NCBI GenBank assembly: GCA_964639965.1 | Contig: CAZXGI010000030.1 | Coordinates: 1 to 29,178 of the forward strand | Direction: 5' to 3' | Length of the DNA stretch: 29,178 nucleotides | Source: TMED23 sp964639965 | GTDB lineage: Bacteria; Pseudomonadota; Alphaproteobacteria; Rhodospirillales; UBA2165 | Shown here: positions 17,216-25,197 of the stretch, piece after piece | Position numbering within the stretch: position 1 is the first letter of the stretch | Layout of the letters: each line of letters begins with the position of its first letter | Notes under the pieces: generated by a model | The model's input: only the letters and a program-made list of their open reading frames with translations | Databases searched by the model: none | Told to the model about the DNA's origin: nothing | Translations under genes and position numbers: made by a program

Positions 17216-18325
17216 TTAACGGCCTAAGTGATCTTTTGTTTCACCGGGCTTTTTTGGGTGTGCATATGCATGTCTAAATTCTACATTCGTCAAAGAAAGA
17301 CTATCAAATTTTTTAATAATTTCCGAATTAATTTTAACCAACTGGTCTTCGTCCTTATAGTGCTGGGCCAAATCACTTTCAGTAGCTTTGTTGAGCGGAG
17401 GGGGATTCTCTAGATACCATTCGACTGTTCGATTAAAGGCCTCTATTACGGGGACCTTATCTTTATATCCCAAATCACTCCGTATGGCATATGTATCATA
17501 GTGCAAATGATTGGAGTGTTTTCTCCCTATCATCATATCTCGCGAAGGCGTTGCATATTGGACAGGAATAGAAATTATTTCCAAAGCCGAATTCATTGCC
17601 TTAGCTATCACCTGAACCCATTGTGCCATTGTCAATTGATGGTCATCACCACAATTATATATTTTACCTGATGCGCGTTCACCCTGATCCACAACTAATA
17701 AAATTGCCTCTGCCATATTCTCAGCGTAACCACGCGTTATGATGGTAAGCCCAGCGTCAGGCAAAACAATTAAATCTCGCTTGTCCAATAGTCTTCTCAC
17801 AACCCACCATTCACAGGGTATCGGTTGACGCGGGCCATAAATCATCGGGTATCTTAAATGGGTAGCTCTATAGTTGCCAATTTTATGGCCTTCCATAACA
17901 GCATCCTCACTAATTTTTATTAAATATCCAAATTTAAATTCATCTTCTGACATTACCTGAGGTGAATCTTCTGGAACAGCCACCCGCAACCCGGAAGGAA
18001 ATAATGCATCAGGATATTGCATTCCCCTATAACCGGGCGAACCACCAATACTTATTAAACGATCAGTATAATCTCCTGCTATCTCGGCTATCATACGAAG
18101 CCTGCCATAACTTGCGACAATTAAATCAAACTTTCGACCTGTCAAAGCCCCTCTTAACGTCTCCTCGAAGTGAGGATCGCCAATTATTCGTTCAACATCA
18201 TCTGGAATCTCGTCAGTATCATGAGAACCTCGATTTAGAATTGTTACGTCATGTCCTCTTCCCAACAAACCTTTGGCAATAAAAGGACCTGTCGGACCCG
18301 TACCTCCGATTATCAGAGTGCGCAA
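17216..18325 (-). CDS. NAD-dependent epimerase/dehydratase-like (extended/atypical SDR)
   Basis: The 369-residue protein starts with the extended SDR cofactor motif GGTGPTG at residues 7-13 and has the IYGPRQP segment and the usual C-terminal extension. A clear YxxxK catalytic pair was not found: the region FGYLIKISEDAV has a Tyr and a Lys only three apart, so the mechanism may be atypical. The start codon is TTG at 18325-18323, supported by AGGAG seven bases upstream. It converges with the GMC gene, 12 bases apart. It probably acts on a nucleotide sugar or a hydroxylated ring intermediate; which cannot be told. Confidence 0.75.
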   Translation of the reverse strand: MRTLIIGGTGPTGPFIAKGLLGRGHDVTILNRGSHDTDEIPDDVERIIGDPHFEETLRGALTGRKFDLIVASYGRLRMIAEIAGDYTDRLISIGGSPGYRGMQYPDALFPSGLRVAVPEDSPQVMSEDEFKFGYLIKISEDAVMEGHKIGNYRATHLRYPMIYGPRQPIPCEWWVVRRLLDKRDLIVLPDAGLTIITRGYAENMAEAILLVVDQGERASGKIYNCGDDHQLTMAQWVQVIAKAMNSALEIISIPVQYATPSRDMMIGRKHSNHLHYDTYAIRSDLGYKDKVPVIEAFNRTVEWYLENPPPLNKATESDLAQHYKDEDQLVKINSEIIKKFDSLSLTNVEFRHAYAHPKKPGETKDHLGR

Positions 18326-18430
18326 ATTAATTCTCCTAATTCAAGTTAACTTTATCTACGGCGGAAAATTTGATCTAATAATAAACTATTCTACCAAATT
18401 CAAACAAAGTGGAAATTAGATAGCTCAATT

Positions 18431-19015
18431 CTAGTTTACACTTGAATTTGGCGGATCAAAACTGAAAACAGAACGGAAAGCATCAACTACCTTCTTGCCA
18501 AAATCTTTTTCGACTTTCTTTGCGATTGAATCAGGCATTGAAACATCATCGCGACCCTCACCTGTCCCGGTAATTACCGTGAGCTGAACAGCGTCCTTTT
18601 TACCCACATTATGAAACCCTCGGTATACGTTTGGAGGGCAGGATAATACATCCCATTTATCCAAAGTTACAATATGGGCAACTGGCTCACCAATGTGGTA
18701 TTCAATTGTTCCATCAAGAACCATGAAAGTTTCAAACGTACCATTATGGGAATGAAGACAGGGGCCTTGACCAGGTGGCATGATCGAAACAAACATTGTT
18801 GAACCGGCCGCTCCAATTATAGGAGCCTGATTCCCAAAGGGATTTTTTGTGTCATCCAATATAATTGGCATCAATTTTCTTGCATAGAAAACGTCCATAG
18901 CCTCTTGACCCACCCACTCTAAATCATTCGCTGTAGACATTGGCTGTAGTTCAGAAAAACGACTCACTCTTGCCTCAATTTCTTCTTTTGTTGGTGTATA
19001 GATTTCAGCTGCCAT
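18431..19015 (-). CDS. Cupin-domain protein
   Basis: This 194-residue protein contains one cupin barrel. Motif 1 is LHSHNGTFETFMVLDGTIEY (His, His and Glu metal ligands), and motif 2 includes NVYRGFHNVG with the last His, so a mononuclear Fe or Mn site is likely intact. GGGGAG lies nine bases before the ATG. Cupins of this kind include small dioxygenases, isomerases and sugar-binding proteins; the sequence alone does not separate them. It lies between the epimerase-like gene and the gentisate-dioxygenase-like gene, all on the minus strand, suggesting a shared role in ring or side-chain processing. Confidence 0.8.
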   Translation of the reverse strand: MAAEIYTPTKEEIEARVSRFSELQPMSTANDLEWVGQEAMDVFYARKLMPIILDDTKNPFGNQAPIIGAAGSTMFVSIMPPGQGPCLHSHNGTFETFMVLDGTIEYHIGEPVAHIVTLDKWDVLSCPPNVYRGFHNVGKKDAVQLTVITGTGEGRDDVSMPDSIAKKVEKDFGKKVVDAFRSVFSFDPPNSSVN

Positions 19016-19112
19016 AGTAATAATCTCCCCATAGTTTTATTTATCATGATGCAAAGATACTTGCCCATCAAGAATATTATATAATCAATAACCACAAAAT
19101 TTTTTTAGCACC

Positions 19113-20144
19113 TTAATTCCTTTCACAACGTCGATACCACCCTAGCATTTCCATCACGGGTTGATCTGTAATATCCAGTAACGTCGATTTTACAGAAGCA
19201 CGATGAAAAAACGATTGCCATGAGGGCACCGCTACCACGTCTCCCCTCTCCCATGAAAAAGAAATACCTTCAACTTCGGTACTGCCAGCGCCTTCGACGC
19301 AGACAAATATATGATTTGCTGTCGATTTAATTGGCCTTGTCTTCATCTTGTTGTCAAATCGCTCCATGAATAGATTCATTGATGGAATAGAAGGCGTATT
19401 CAATTTTACGCGACAACCATAACTTTCATCTTCGTTTGGATCCGAATTTTCTAATTTGATTTCCAAGTCGCGCCATTTTATATGATAGGGAGAGTTATTA
19501 TTGGTGTCCATAGCCTCATAATCTTCATCTCGAACTTCAAAAAAAATTGTTTTTAAGGCAGAGACTAATGGATCATCTAGAAAATCTATCCAAAAGGCTC
19601 CTAATTTCTCACTATCATTACCCAATCCATGCCACACCCAATTAGGTGTAAGTATAATATCATTAGGCTCCATATATACTTTTTCACCGTCTAGTGTTGT
19701 GAACGCGCCACTGCTCTCCAATATGAGCCGGCCAGCATTAACGGTATGCCGATGAGCTCGTGCAAATTCACCTGGAGCAACCATTTGGTAAGACGTATGA
19801 ATAGTATTTAGGCTAGTGCGTTTTCCATTAGCAGTATTTGCCATTCGAATATTGCGCCGTTCTGCTACACGTGGATCAATACTCTTTGCAGCAGCTTCCA
19901 GTAAGTCTCTACCTTTACTCCAAGTCCAACTACAGGCATTAAAATCATGTATTGGTTCTGGCTTTAATCCCCCCTCACCAATCCAACCTGGAATAAATCC
20001 AGCTTGATATATTTTTTCATCCCGTCCATCATCACTCTCTACCAAAAGAGCTCCAGTTTCCTTTGTTTTCCCCAAATCAACCCCCAACAACTCTATCGTG
20101 TAAAATTTATTATCCTTTCTTTCTACATTGATGACCATCAACAT
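19113..20144 (-). CDS. Gentisate 1,2-dioxygenase-like double cupin
   Basis: The protein is 343 residues with two cupin halves. The N-terminal half carries the Fe(II) site of gentisate/salicylate dioxygenases: H131 and H133 in ARAHRHTVNAGRLILES, H172 in NWVWHGLGND, and then WIDFLDDPL, the family's characteristic follow-on segment. The C-terminal half (HIFVCVEGAGSTEVEG, then GDVVAVPSWQSFFHRA) is the second barrel, usually structural. These enzymes open the ring of a dihydroxy-aromatic acid between carboxyl and hydroxyl carbons. The start is uncertain: ATG at 20144 and 20138 both lack a good ribosome-binding site. The intact ligands suggest an active ring-cleavage enzyme of a type different from the VOC protein at 14485. 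Confidence 0.85.
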   Translation of the reverse strand: MLMVINVERKDNKFYTIELLGVDLGKTKETGALLVESDDGRDEKIYQAGFIPGWIGEGGLKPEPIHDFNACSWTWSKGRDLLEAAAKSIDPRVAERRNIRMANTANGKRTSLNTIHTSYQMVAPGEFARAHRHTVNAGRLILESSGAFTTLDGEKVYMEPNDIILTPNWVWHGLGNDSEKLGAFWIDFLDDPLVSALKTIFFEVRDEDYEAMDTNNNSPYHIKWRDLEIKLENSDPNEDESYGCRVKLNTPSIPSMNLFMERFDNKMKTRPIKSTANHIFVCVEGAGSTEVEGISFSWERGDVVAVPSWQSFFHRASVKSTLLDITDQPVMEMLGWYRRCERN

Positions 20145-20184
20145 AGATCTAATTATTATTAAAATAGATTTGGCGTTAAAGCTA

Positions 20185-20213
20185 CTTCCATTTTACCTAA
20201 TTTCAAATATAAT
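20185..20213 (+). promoter_or_regulatory. Candidate promoter of the 20.2 kb mini-gene
   Basis: A perfect TATAAT at 20208-20213 has CTTCCA (three of six to TTGACA) 17 bases upstream. Transcription from about 20220 would give a leader of about 28 bases before the ORF. AT-rich DNA yields TATAAT by chance, so the support is the position just before a well-formed ribosome-binding site. Confidence 0.4.
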
Positions 20214-20231
20214 ATTAGGAGGCTTAACAAC

Positions 20232-20246
20232 GAAAGGAGGTGATCC
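20232..20246 (+). promoter_or_regulatory. Extended Shine-Dalgarno, 15-base perfect complement of 16S rRNA 3' tail
   Basis: GAAAGGAGGTGATCC is the exact reverse complement of the conserved 16S 3' end (GGATCACCTCCTTTC). AGGAGG ends seven bases before ATG 20248, the optimal distance. Other genes in this window have at most six- to eight-base complements, so this is exceptional here. Confidence 0.85.
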
Positions 20247-20247
20247 G

Positions 20248-20328
20248 ATGTCATTTGATTTGGAAGCTATTTTGATTAGCCAAATTACTAATTTGAGACA
20301 GAGGAACAACCTTTTCTATCAAAATTAG
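20248..20328 (+). CDS. Putative 26-residue small protein or leader peptide
   Basis: The ORF encodes MSFDLEAILISQITNLRQRN followed by NLFYQN and a TAG stop. Its existence is supported by the maximal Shine-Dalgarno match immediately upstream, a TATAAT about 40 bases before, and a terminator-like hairpin just downstream. The peptide is weakly amphipathic, with hydrophobic residues spaced as in a helix (LEAILISQITNL) and a polar Asn/Gln-rich tail. It has no signal peptide, no membrane segment, no cysteines and no run of one amino acid as in attenuator leaders. No known family is recognised; it does not look like PqqA. It could be a small protein or the coding part of a regulatory RNA. Confidence 0.5.
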   Translation: MSFDLEAILISQITNLRQRNNLFYQN

Positions 20329-20333
20329 TATGT

Positions 20334-20369
20334 GGTCTAAAGACCTGGGCAATCTATAGCCCAATCAGG
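20334..20369 (+). other. Two consecutive RNA hairpins after the mini-ORF
   Basis: GGTCT and AGACC (20334-20338 and 20341-20345) can pair across a tiny loop. Alternatively CCTGGGC at 20344-20350 pairs with GCC (20359-20361) and CAGG (20366-20369) across an eight-base loop with a small bulge. The two foldings share bases 20344-20345, so they may be alternatives. Confidence 0.4.
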
Positions 20370-20403
20370 AAAAAGGGAGCACCGTTAGATTGTTCCCTTT
20401 TTC
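20369..20403 (+). terminator. Rho-independent-terminator-like hairpin
   Basis: GAAAAAGGGA (20369-20378) is perfectly complementary to TCCCTTTTTC (20394-20403), a 10-bp stem extendable by about three pairs with one G-T, leaving a nine-base loop. The descending arm carries T5. No long U-tail follows beyond the stem, so termination strength is uncertain. It closes the mini-gene transcript at about 185 bases. Confidence 0.55.
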
Positions 20404-20569
20404 AATTAAAACATTAGGAGATATATTAAAGTTAGATTTGGTAAAAAGAACGCACCGGCCTATACACTCGTTATGATAATAATATTATAGCTTCAAATAC
20501 TTCCGATATAGGAGCAATTCTAATGAAAAAAAATGTTATTGGATAACAACCAACAATGAGATCTAAATT
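20404..20569. other. Intergenic stretch with no supported gene
   Basis: Together with the mini-gene this makes a 425-base gap between 20145 and 20569. After the terminator-like hairpin only a seven-codon ORF at 20523-20546 with a fair AGGAG was noticed, too short to support. No clear promoter for the 20570 gene was found. Confidence 0.5.
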
Positions 20570-20986
20570 ATGAAGGTCGCTCTTCTGATTTTAGTATTAC
20601 TTTGCAACGACCAACTCCTTGCAGGAGATCTCAAGTCAACCCGACCCCACCCATCCTTATCACCGAAGGATGTTGTCCATATTGTTATGAATGCCCTTAA
20701 AAATAATGACCACCCAAATAAGAATAGCGGCATTGCAATAACGTTTAAATTTGCATCACCAGCAAATAAAATAAATACCGGCCCATTAGAACGTTTTAGT
20801 TCTATAATCAAAAGTCAAACCTTTCAATCGATGATCAACCACCATTCTACAACATATGAGAAATATAATCTGCTAGGCAACAGGGCAAATATTGACGTTA
20901 TATTAAAATCATCTGTTGGCAAAATATTTGGATATCGCTTTTTTTATCCCGACAAAATGGGAATAAATTTGAAGGCTGTTGGATGA
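20570..20986 (+). CDS. Signal-peptide-bearing DUF4864-like protein, frame broken near the 3' end
   Basis: The visible frame gives 138 residues: a hydrophobic N-terminal stretch (MKVALLILVLL up to LLAG) that looks like a Sec signal peptide, then SLSPKDVVHIVMNALKNND and FKFASPANKINTGPLERFS. The latter matches, as I recall it, a conserved family in plants, cyanobacteria and proteobacteria (DUF4864-type); the name is tentative and the role unknown. The frame ends early at TGA 20984-20986. In the +2 frame the expected C-terminus appears instead (see 20939-21024), so the real product would be about 150 residues. Start ATG 20570 has only a weak ribosome-binding site. Confidence 0.65.
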   Translation: MKVALLILVLLCNDQLLAGDLKSTRPHPSLSPKDVVHIVMNALKNNDHPNKNSGIAITFKFASPANKINTGPLERFSSIIKSQTFQSMINHHSTTYEKYNLLGNRANIDVILKSSVGKIFGYRFFYPDKMGINLKAVG

Positions 20987-21024
20987 CTGACGCAGTCATA
21001 CCAATTAGAGTTATTACCCTTTAA
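20939..21024 (+). pseudogene. Frameshifted 3' end of the 20570 gene (T7 run)
   Basis: Adding one T to the T7 tract at 20939-20945 makes the frame continue as LSRQNGNKFEGCWMTDAV and on to a TAA at 21022-21024. GCWMTDAV is the kind of C-terminal motif expected for this family, whereas the present frame ends with an unrelated short tail. The break is thus at the homopolymer: a sequencing error, a natural mutation or slippage-corrected expression. Confidence 0.75.
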
Positions 21025-21061
21025 TCATAGTTTAATAAAATTCAAGTCATTCAATATCAAC

Positions 21062-21955
21062 TTAGCTAATCCTTTTGCCTTTAGAACCAAAATAAATTCC
21101 ATATAAAATAAGTGCAAAACCAATTGCATGATAAAGCTCGAACTTCTCATCGAGAATAATTACAGCAAGGGTCGAACCTATAATCGGCAGTATATAAGAA
21201 ACCTGACCAGCTTTATTCGCACCAGCAATCTCCACCGCCCTATTATAGAAAAGATATGCCACGATAGTGGCAAAAATCGCTAAATAGAGAACACCTCCAA
21301 TAGTTTCTGTCACAAATGGAGTTGGCTTTATGTATATTGTCTCCCAGATATAGAAGGGAAATAAAATTAGACCCCCGATAAAAATCGTAACCGCTATAAA
21401 GCTAGTTGGGTGCATTTTAGGACGCTTTTTTAACAAAACCGTAAAAAGCGCCCAACACACCATAGCTAACAGAACCCAGAGATCACCTTCATTAATATCA
21501 AGTGAGACAAAACGCGATGTTTCAGCCTTAATAATAATCACCAAAGTTCCAATGGAAGCTAACAAAAAACCGAGACTTTGTTTAAGATTAATTCCTTGAC
21601 GGAAAAATAATATCGATAAGAGAACAATGACAACTGGACGGGCTGTATTAATGAGCAATGCATTAATAGCGGTAGTTGAATGTAATCCATAATAAAGCAA
21701 CGTATTATAAACAGAAATACTCAAAACAGATAGAACTATCAATATAAACCAATTTTCGAGTACTTTTGGTAAATCTTTTCTCAAGTGAGGCCAAGCAATT
21801 ATCATCACGATTGGAAACGCAACAACCCAACGCCAAAAAGCTAATCCAATTGGAGGAATAATTTCATTCAGACCCCTTCCCGTGATACCATTTCCTGACC
21901 AGGCCAACGCAGTCAGCACCATTAACAAATAAGCATGATTCCAAATAAATTTCAT
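21062..21955 (-). CDS. EamA/DMT-family transporter
   Basis: At 297 residues it has about ten hydrophobic helices arranged as two EamA repeats. The first begins with LMVLTALAWSGNGITGRGLNEIIPP and the second with GDLWVLLAMVCWALFTVLLKK; LPIIGSTLAVIILDEKFELYHAIGFALILYGI is the typical last segment. It is an inner-membrane exporter/importer of the drug/metabolite superfamily, substrate unknown. Its start overlaps the DUF938 stop by four bases (ATGA), so it is translationally coupled and last in a run of four minus-strand genes. It converges with the DUF4864-like gene. Confidence 0.93.
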   Translation of the reverse strand: MKFIWNHAYLLMVLTALAWSGNGITGRGLNEIIPPIGLAFWRWVVAFPIVMIIAWPHLRKDLPKVLENWFILIVLSVLSISVYNTLLYYGLHSTTAINALLINTARPVVIVLLSILFFRQGINLKQSLGFLLASIGTLVIIIKAETSRFVSLDINEGDLWVLLAMVCWALFTVLLKKRPKMHPTSFIAVTIFIGGLILFPFYIWETIYIKPTPFVTETIGGVLYLAIFATIVAYLFYNRAVEIAGANKAGQVSYILPIIGSTLAVIILDEKFELYHAIGFALILYGIYFGSKGKRIS

Positions 21956-22620
21956 TCTTTAGTCTGGCCACTTCGCCTATAAATAAGAATAAAATTATTC
22001 GCAGGCATTGGGACTAAACGATCGAGAACTAATTGGTTAGAGTTCGCAAAAACAGATATTTCTTCTATACCTCTAACACCCCACGACGGGTCTTTAGAAC
22101 GCAACCACTGATCAAATTCAGCATTACTGGTCGACGTATGTTGACCATCTTTCATAAATGGACCATAGAGTATTAATTTACCATTTATTCCTAAGTGTAC
22201 GCTCGACCCCCAAAACAAATTTCGGGCGGCTTCAATCGGCGAAATATGAATCATATTAATATTTATTATCGCATCTAGCCCATCAGGCGGTCGATCAACT
22301 TCTCCTATACCCCAGTTCTTTTTCAAGACATCAAGCTGAAAAGGCGGTCTTAAATTATCCAAGGTTGCGTCTTGTCGCCATGCTTCAATACTTTGAAGAT
22401 GGTACGATTGGAGATCACTTGGCCAAAATACAATTGCAGGAAAAGTATTTGCAAAAAATAAGGCATGTTGACCTGATCCACTAGCAATTTCTAATATATT
22501 CCCACTATTAGCACCAAATTCTGTTTTTAGAACTTCAATAATATAGGGAAAATTTTTATGAAACGCTGGTGTATCAATGCGTTCGGAAATAACGTCTAGC
22601 TCTTTTTCTTCGTTAACCAT
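21952..22620 (-). CDS. DUF938 SAM-dependent methyltransferase-like protein
   Basis: This 222-residue protein matches DUF938 (relatives include human METTL26): ILEIASGSGQHALFFANTFP is SAM motif I with the family's SGQH, FWPSDLQ follows, then INMIHISPIEAARNLFWG and LILYGPFMKDGQHTS. No membrane segment is seen. The real substrate of the family is unknown. The gene lies 15 bases after the tandem RidA gene and overlaps the EamA gene by four bases, so the group uup/ridA-like/DUF938/EamA is probably one transcript or two coupled ones. Confidence 0.9.
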   Translation of the reverse strand: MVNEEKELDVISERIDTPAFHKNFPYIIEVLKTEFGANSGNILEIASGSGQHALFFANTFPAIVFWPSDLQSYHLQSIEAWRQDATLDNLRPPFQLDVLKKNWGIGEVDRPPDGLDAIININMIHISPIEAARNLFWGSSVHLGINGKLILYGPFMKDGQHTSTSNAEFDQWLRSKDPSWGVRGIEEISVFANSNQLVLDRLVPMPANNFILIYRRSGQTKE

Positions 22621-22635
22621 GACAAACTCAATAAA

Positions 22636-23346
22636 TCAAATATACAAAAATGTTCCTTCTATTTCTACAATATCATTTCCGTTAAGTGCCTCAACAATGT
22701 TGATCGTTATAGGCGGTAACGGTTTTTTCCCCCAAAACTGTTTTTGTAACATTTCGACAGCCTCAATGTATTTTTCATCTGTCACATATATTACAAGGGC
22801 AATTGCATCCGTGATCTGACAACCGGCGGCCTCAGTGACTATCTGCATGTTCCTAAACGCTTGACGCACCCTCGGCGCTTCACCGATCACCAATTCATCA
22901 TTTTCAGGGTTAATACCGCGCATACCAGACACAAAAATATGAGAATTTGTTTGAATTCCAAGGCTCCAAGTTCCTGTCGGAGTAAAACTTGCTTCAGGAG
23001 AGATGAATTTAATAGGCTGGCTAGTTTCGTTCACGACACGAATAACTCCATCTACTTCAACAAAATCATCCCCAAGATAATCAACCTGAATAATTGTCCT
23101 ACACGGGTAGGGACCTTCATTCCCCCATATCTCTTTCTGAACCATATTTATCAATGGGCGATCACGGTTCATATCGGCAACCATCACAACCAAACGAACA
23201 GTTTCTTCCAAATTAGATCCGCTTTTCTTGGCAAGATCTCGCATATTCATGAAAATCTGACGGACACGTTCAACCGGCTCTTCTACTAACTGATCAGTAA
23301 CTGGATCAAGGCCACGCTGATTTTTTAAAGTTAAAAATTCTTCCAA
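22636..23346 (-). CDS. Tandem RidA-domain protein (YjgF/YER057c/UK114), short first domain
   Basis: The protein is 236 residues with two RidA-like domains. The first (about 1-105) begins late, at a point about 25 residues into a normal domain, and ends with VEVDGVIRVV; the second (about 120-236) is complete, from the GIQTNSHIFVSGMRG strand to VEIEGTFLYI. RidA proteins deaminate reactive enamines/imines; tandem forms are less studied, and the residues for deaminase activity were not confirmed. The start is TTG 23346, supported by AGGAG seven bases upstream inside the uup end; an in-frame TAG just before excludes a longer product. The gene begins one base after the uup stop. Confidence 0.85.
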   Translation of the reverse strand: MEEFLTLKNQRGLDPVTDQLVEEPVERVRQIFMNMRDLAKKSGSNLEETVRLVVMVADMNRDRPLINMVQKEIWGNEGPYPCRTIIQVDYLGDDFVEVDGVIRVVNETSQPIKFISPEASFTPTGTWSLGIQTNSHIFVSGMRGINPENDELVIGEAPRVRQAFRNMQIVTEAAGCQITDAIALVIYVTDEKYIEAVEMLQKQFWGKKPLPPITINIVEALNGNDIVEIEGTFLYI

Positions 23347-23347
23347 A

Positions 23348-25150
23348 CTAAAACTCCTCTATTTCCCCGCGTCTTAATTCAAGTTCCAGCCACTGATCTT
23401 CCATACTAGCTAATTCCATTTCACTGTTAGCTAATGTAATAGCTGCCTTCTTAAAATCCTCAGGTTCTTTACTATAAAAATCTGGGTCTGATATTAGCTC
23501 CTGAATTTCAACAATCTTTGTTCTTAGTTTGCTAATTTTTTTAGGTAACAACTCAAGGGCATGTTTGTCTTTAAACGACATCCGCGAAGATTTATTTCCA
23601 GATTTACTCGGTTTGGAGTTCTTTTTTCTTTTACCACTTTGTTGCATCTCGTTTGATTTATTCTTGTGAAGCACCATGTCAGAATAACCTCCCGCATATT
23701 CAAACCATCCACCGGATAAATCTTCATTTGGAGCTATCGTTGAAGTGACAACACGATCGAGGAAGTCTCTATCATGGCTGACCAATAAAACCGTACCGTT
23801 ATAATCAGAAATTAATTCCTGCAACAAATCTAATGTTTCATGATCAAGATCATTGGTTGGCTCATCCAATACTAATATATTCGAACGCTTCGCGAATGCA
23901 CGCGCCAGCATTAAACGACCTCGCTCACCTCCAGATAAGGCGCGAACTGCGGTCCGTGCCTGCTCAGGTTGGAATAAAAAATCTTTCATATAACTTACAA
24001 CGTGGCGCTGTTGACTGCCCACAAAAACCATGTCGCTATCACCTCCAGTCAATACATCGCTTAAACTAGTATTAGCATCGAGACTTTCCCGTTTTTGATC
24101 CAAGCTAACCATTTCCAACTTAGTTCCTGCGCGGACCGACCCTTCGTCAGGTTCAAGTTCACTTATTAGAATTTTTAATAAAGTCGTTTTGCCAACACCA
24201 TTAGGACCAACAAAACCAATTCGATCTCCTCGAATTACCCGGGTCGAAAAATTTTTGACAATATTTTTGCTATCAAACACTTTAGAGATATTCTTTGCTT
24301 CAATAACTAATTTACCTGAATTTCCGGCTTTAGTTGGTTTCATCTTTAGAGAAACTTTATCAATTCGTCGATCACGGCGCTGTTGACGTAATTTTTGTAA
24401 GTCATTAAGCCGACGCACATTGCGTTTGCGACGAGCCGTCACTCCATAGCGCAACCAGTGTTCTTCTCTAACTATTTTTCTATCCAATTTATGGTTATCT
24501 TTTTCCTCTAACTCTAGAATTTTTTCTCTCCAAGTTTCGAATTCTTTATAACTTTGATTTAATCGTTGGGTCTGTCCCAAACTTAGCCAGACTGTTATTT
24601 GGGAAAGGTTTTCCAAGAACCGGCGATCATGACTAATCATAATGATGGCTGATGCACTTCTCATCAAATAGCTCTCGAGCCATTCGATGACTGAAACATC
24701 CAAATGATTTGTTGGCTCATCTAACAATAGAATATCAGGCTCAGGAGCTAATGCACGAACAAGAGCTGCGCGCCGCCCTTCTCCTCCTGACAGTTTTTGA
24801 GGATCCTCTTGACCCGTCAGACCTAGCTGCTCAAGCAAATAAACTACGCGATAAGAATCATCGCCTGCCTCGCATTCGGCTCGCGCATATTCTAATGTTG
24901 TTTTAAAACCAGAGAAGTCTGGCTCTTGTGCTAGATAGCGTACGGTTATGCCTGGTTGTACAAATATTTCTCCACTATCAACCTCAACCAAGCCAGCGAG
25001 GATTTTTAGCAAAGTCGACTTACCTGATCCATTTCGACCTACCAAGCAAATTCGATCGCGCTCAGAAACCGATAAATCGGCTCCGTCGAGAAGTGCTGTA
25101 GTGCCAAAGGTAAGATGAATATCACGAAGAGTTAATAATGGTGGAGCCAT
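23348..25150 (-). CDS. uup: ABC-F ATPase, Uup type
   Basis: The protein is 600 residues with two ABC ATPase domains. The first has Walker A GRNGSGKST at 38-46, the signature LSGGE and Walker B LLLDEPTNHLD; the second has GPNGVGKTT, LSGGERGRLMLARA and LVLDEPTNDLD. A basic linker between them is rich in Arg and Lys (RRKRNVRRLNDLQKLRQQRR), and a C-terminal coiled-coil region from about residue 530 matches Uup rather than EttA or YheS. No transmembrane segment is present. ABC-F proteins bind ribosomes and ease translation; Uup is also linked to transposon precise excision in E. coli. It is the first gene of the minus-strand run. A hairpin precedes its start by 28 bases. Confidence 0.92.
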   Translation of the reverse strand: MAPPLLTLRDIHLTFGTTALLDGADLSVSERDRICLVGRNGSGKSTLLKILAGLVEVDSGEIFVQPGITVRYLAQEPDFSGFKTTLEYARAECEAGDDSYRVVYLLEQLGLTGQEDPQKLSGGEGRRAALVRALAPEPDILLLDEPTNHLDVSVIEWLESYLMRSASAIIMISHDRRFLENLSQITVWLSLGQTQRLNQSYKEFETWREKILELEEKDNHKLDRKIVREEHWLRYGVTARRKRNVRRLNDLQKLRQQRRDRRIDKVSLKMKPTKAGNSGKLVIEAKNISKVFDSKNIVKNFSTRVIRGDRIGFVGPNGVGKTTLLKILISELEPDEGSVRAGTKLEMVSLDQKRESLDANTSLSDVLTGGDSDMVFVGSQQRHVVSYMKDFLFQPEQARTAVRALSGGERGRLMLARAFAKRSNILVLDEPTNDLDHETLDLLQELISDYNGTVLLVSHDRDFLDRVVTSTIAPNEDLSGGWFEYAGGYSDMVLHKNKSNEMQQSGKRKKNSKPSKSGNKSSRMSFKDKHALELLPKKISKLRTKIVEIQELISDPDFYSKEPEDFKKAAITLANSEMELASMEDQWLELELRRGEIEEF

Positions 25151-25177
25151 AAAATTTTTCTATAATTTAACTAGGAT

Positions 25178-25197
25178 ATATGAACGACGTTTCATAT
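25178..25197. repeat. Inverted repeat upstream of uup
   Basis: ATATGAA at 25178-25184 pairs perfectly with TTCATAT at 25191-25197 across six bases. It could be a transcription-factor site or a leader hairpin for uup, whose ATG begins 28 bases away. In AT-rich DNA a seven-base arm is only mildly unusual. Confidence 0.35.

Noticed and set aside
20232..20246. A fragment of a 16S rRNA gene in reverse
   Set aside because: The match stops after 15 bases; flanking sequence does not continue the 16S sequence, and the position before an ATG fits a ribosome-binding site.
20523..20546. Seven-codon ORF with AGGAG upstream, before the DUF4864-like gene
   Set aside because: Too short to support as a gene; not in frame with the gene at 20570, and no conserved sign seen.
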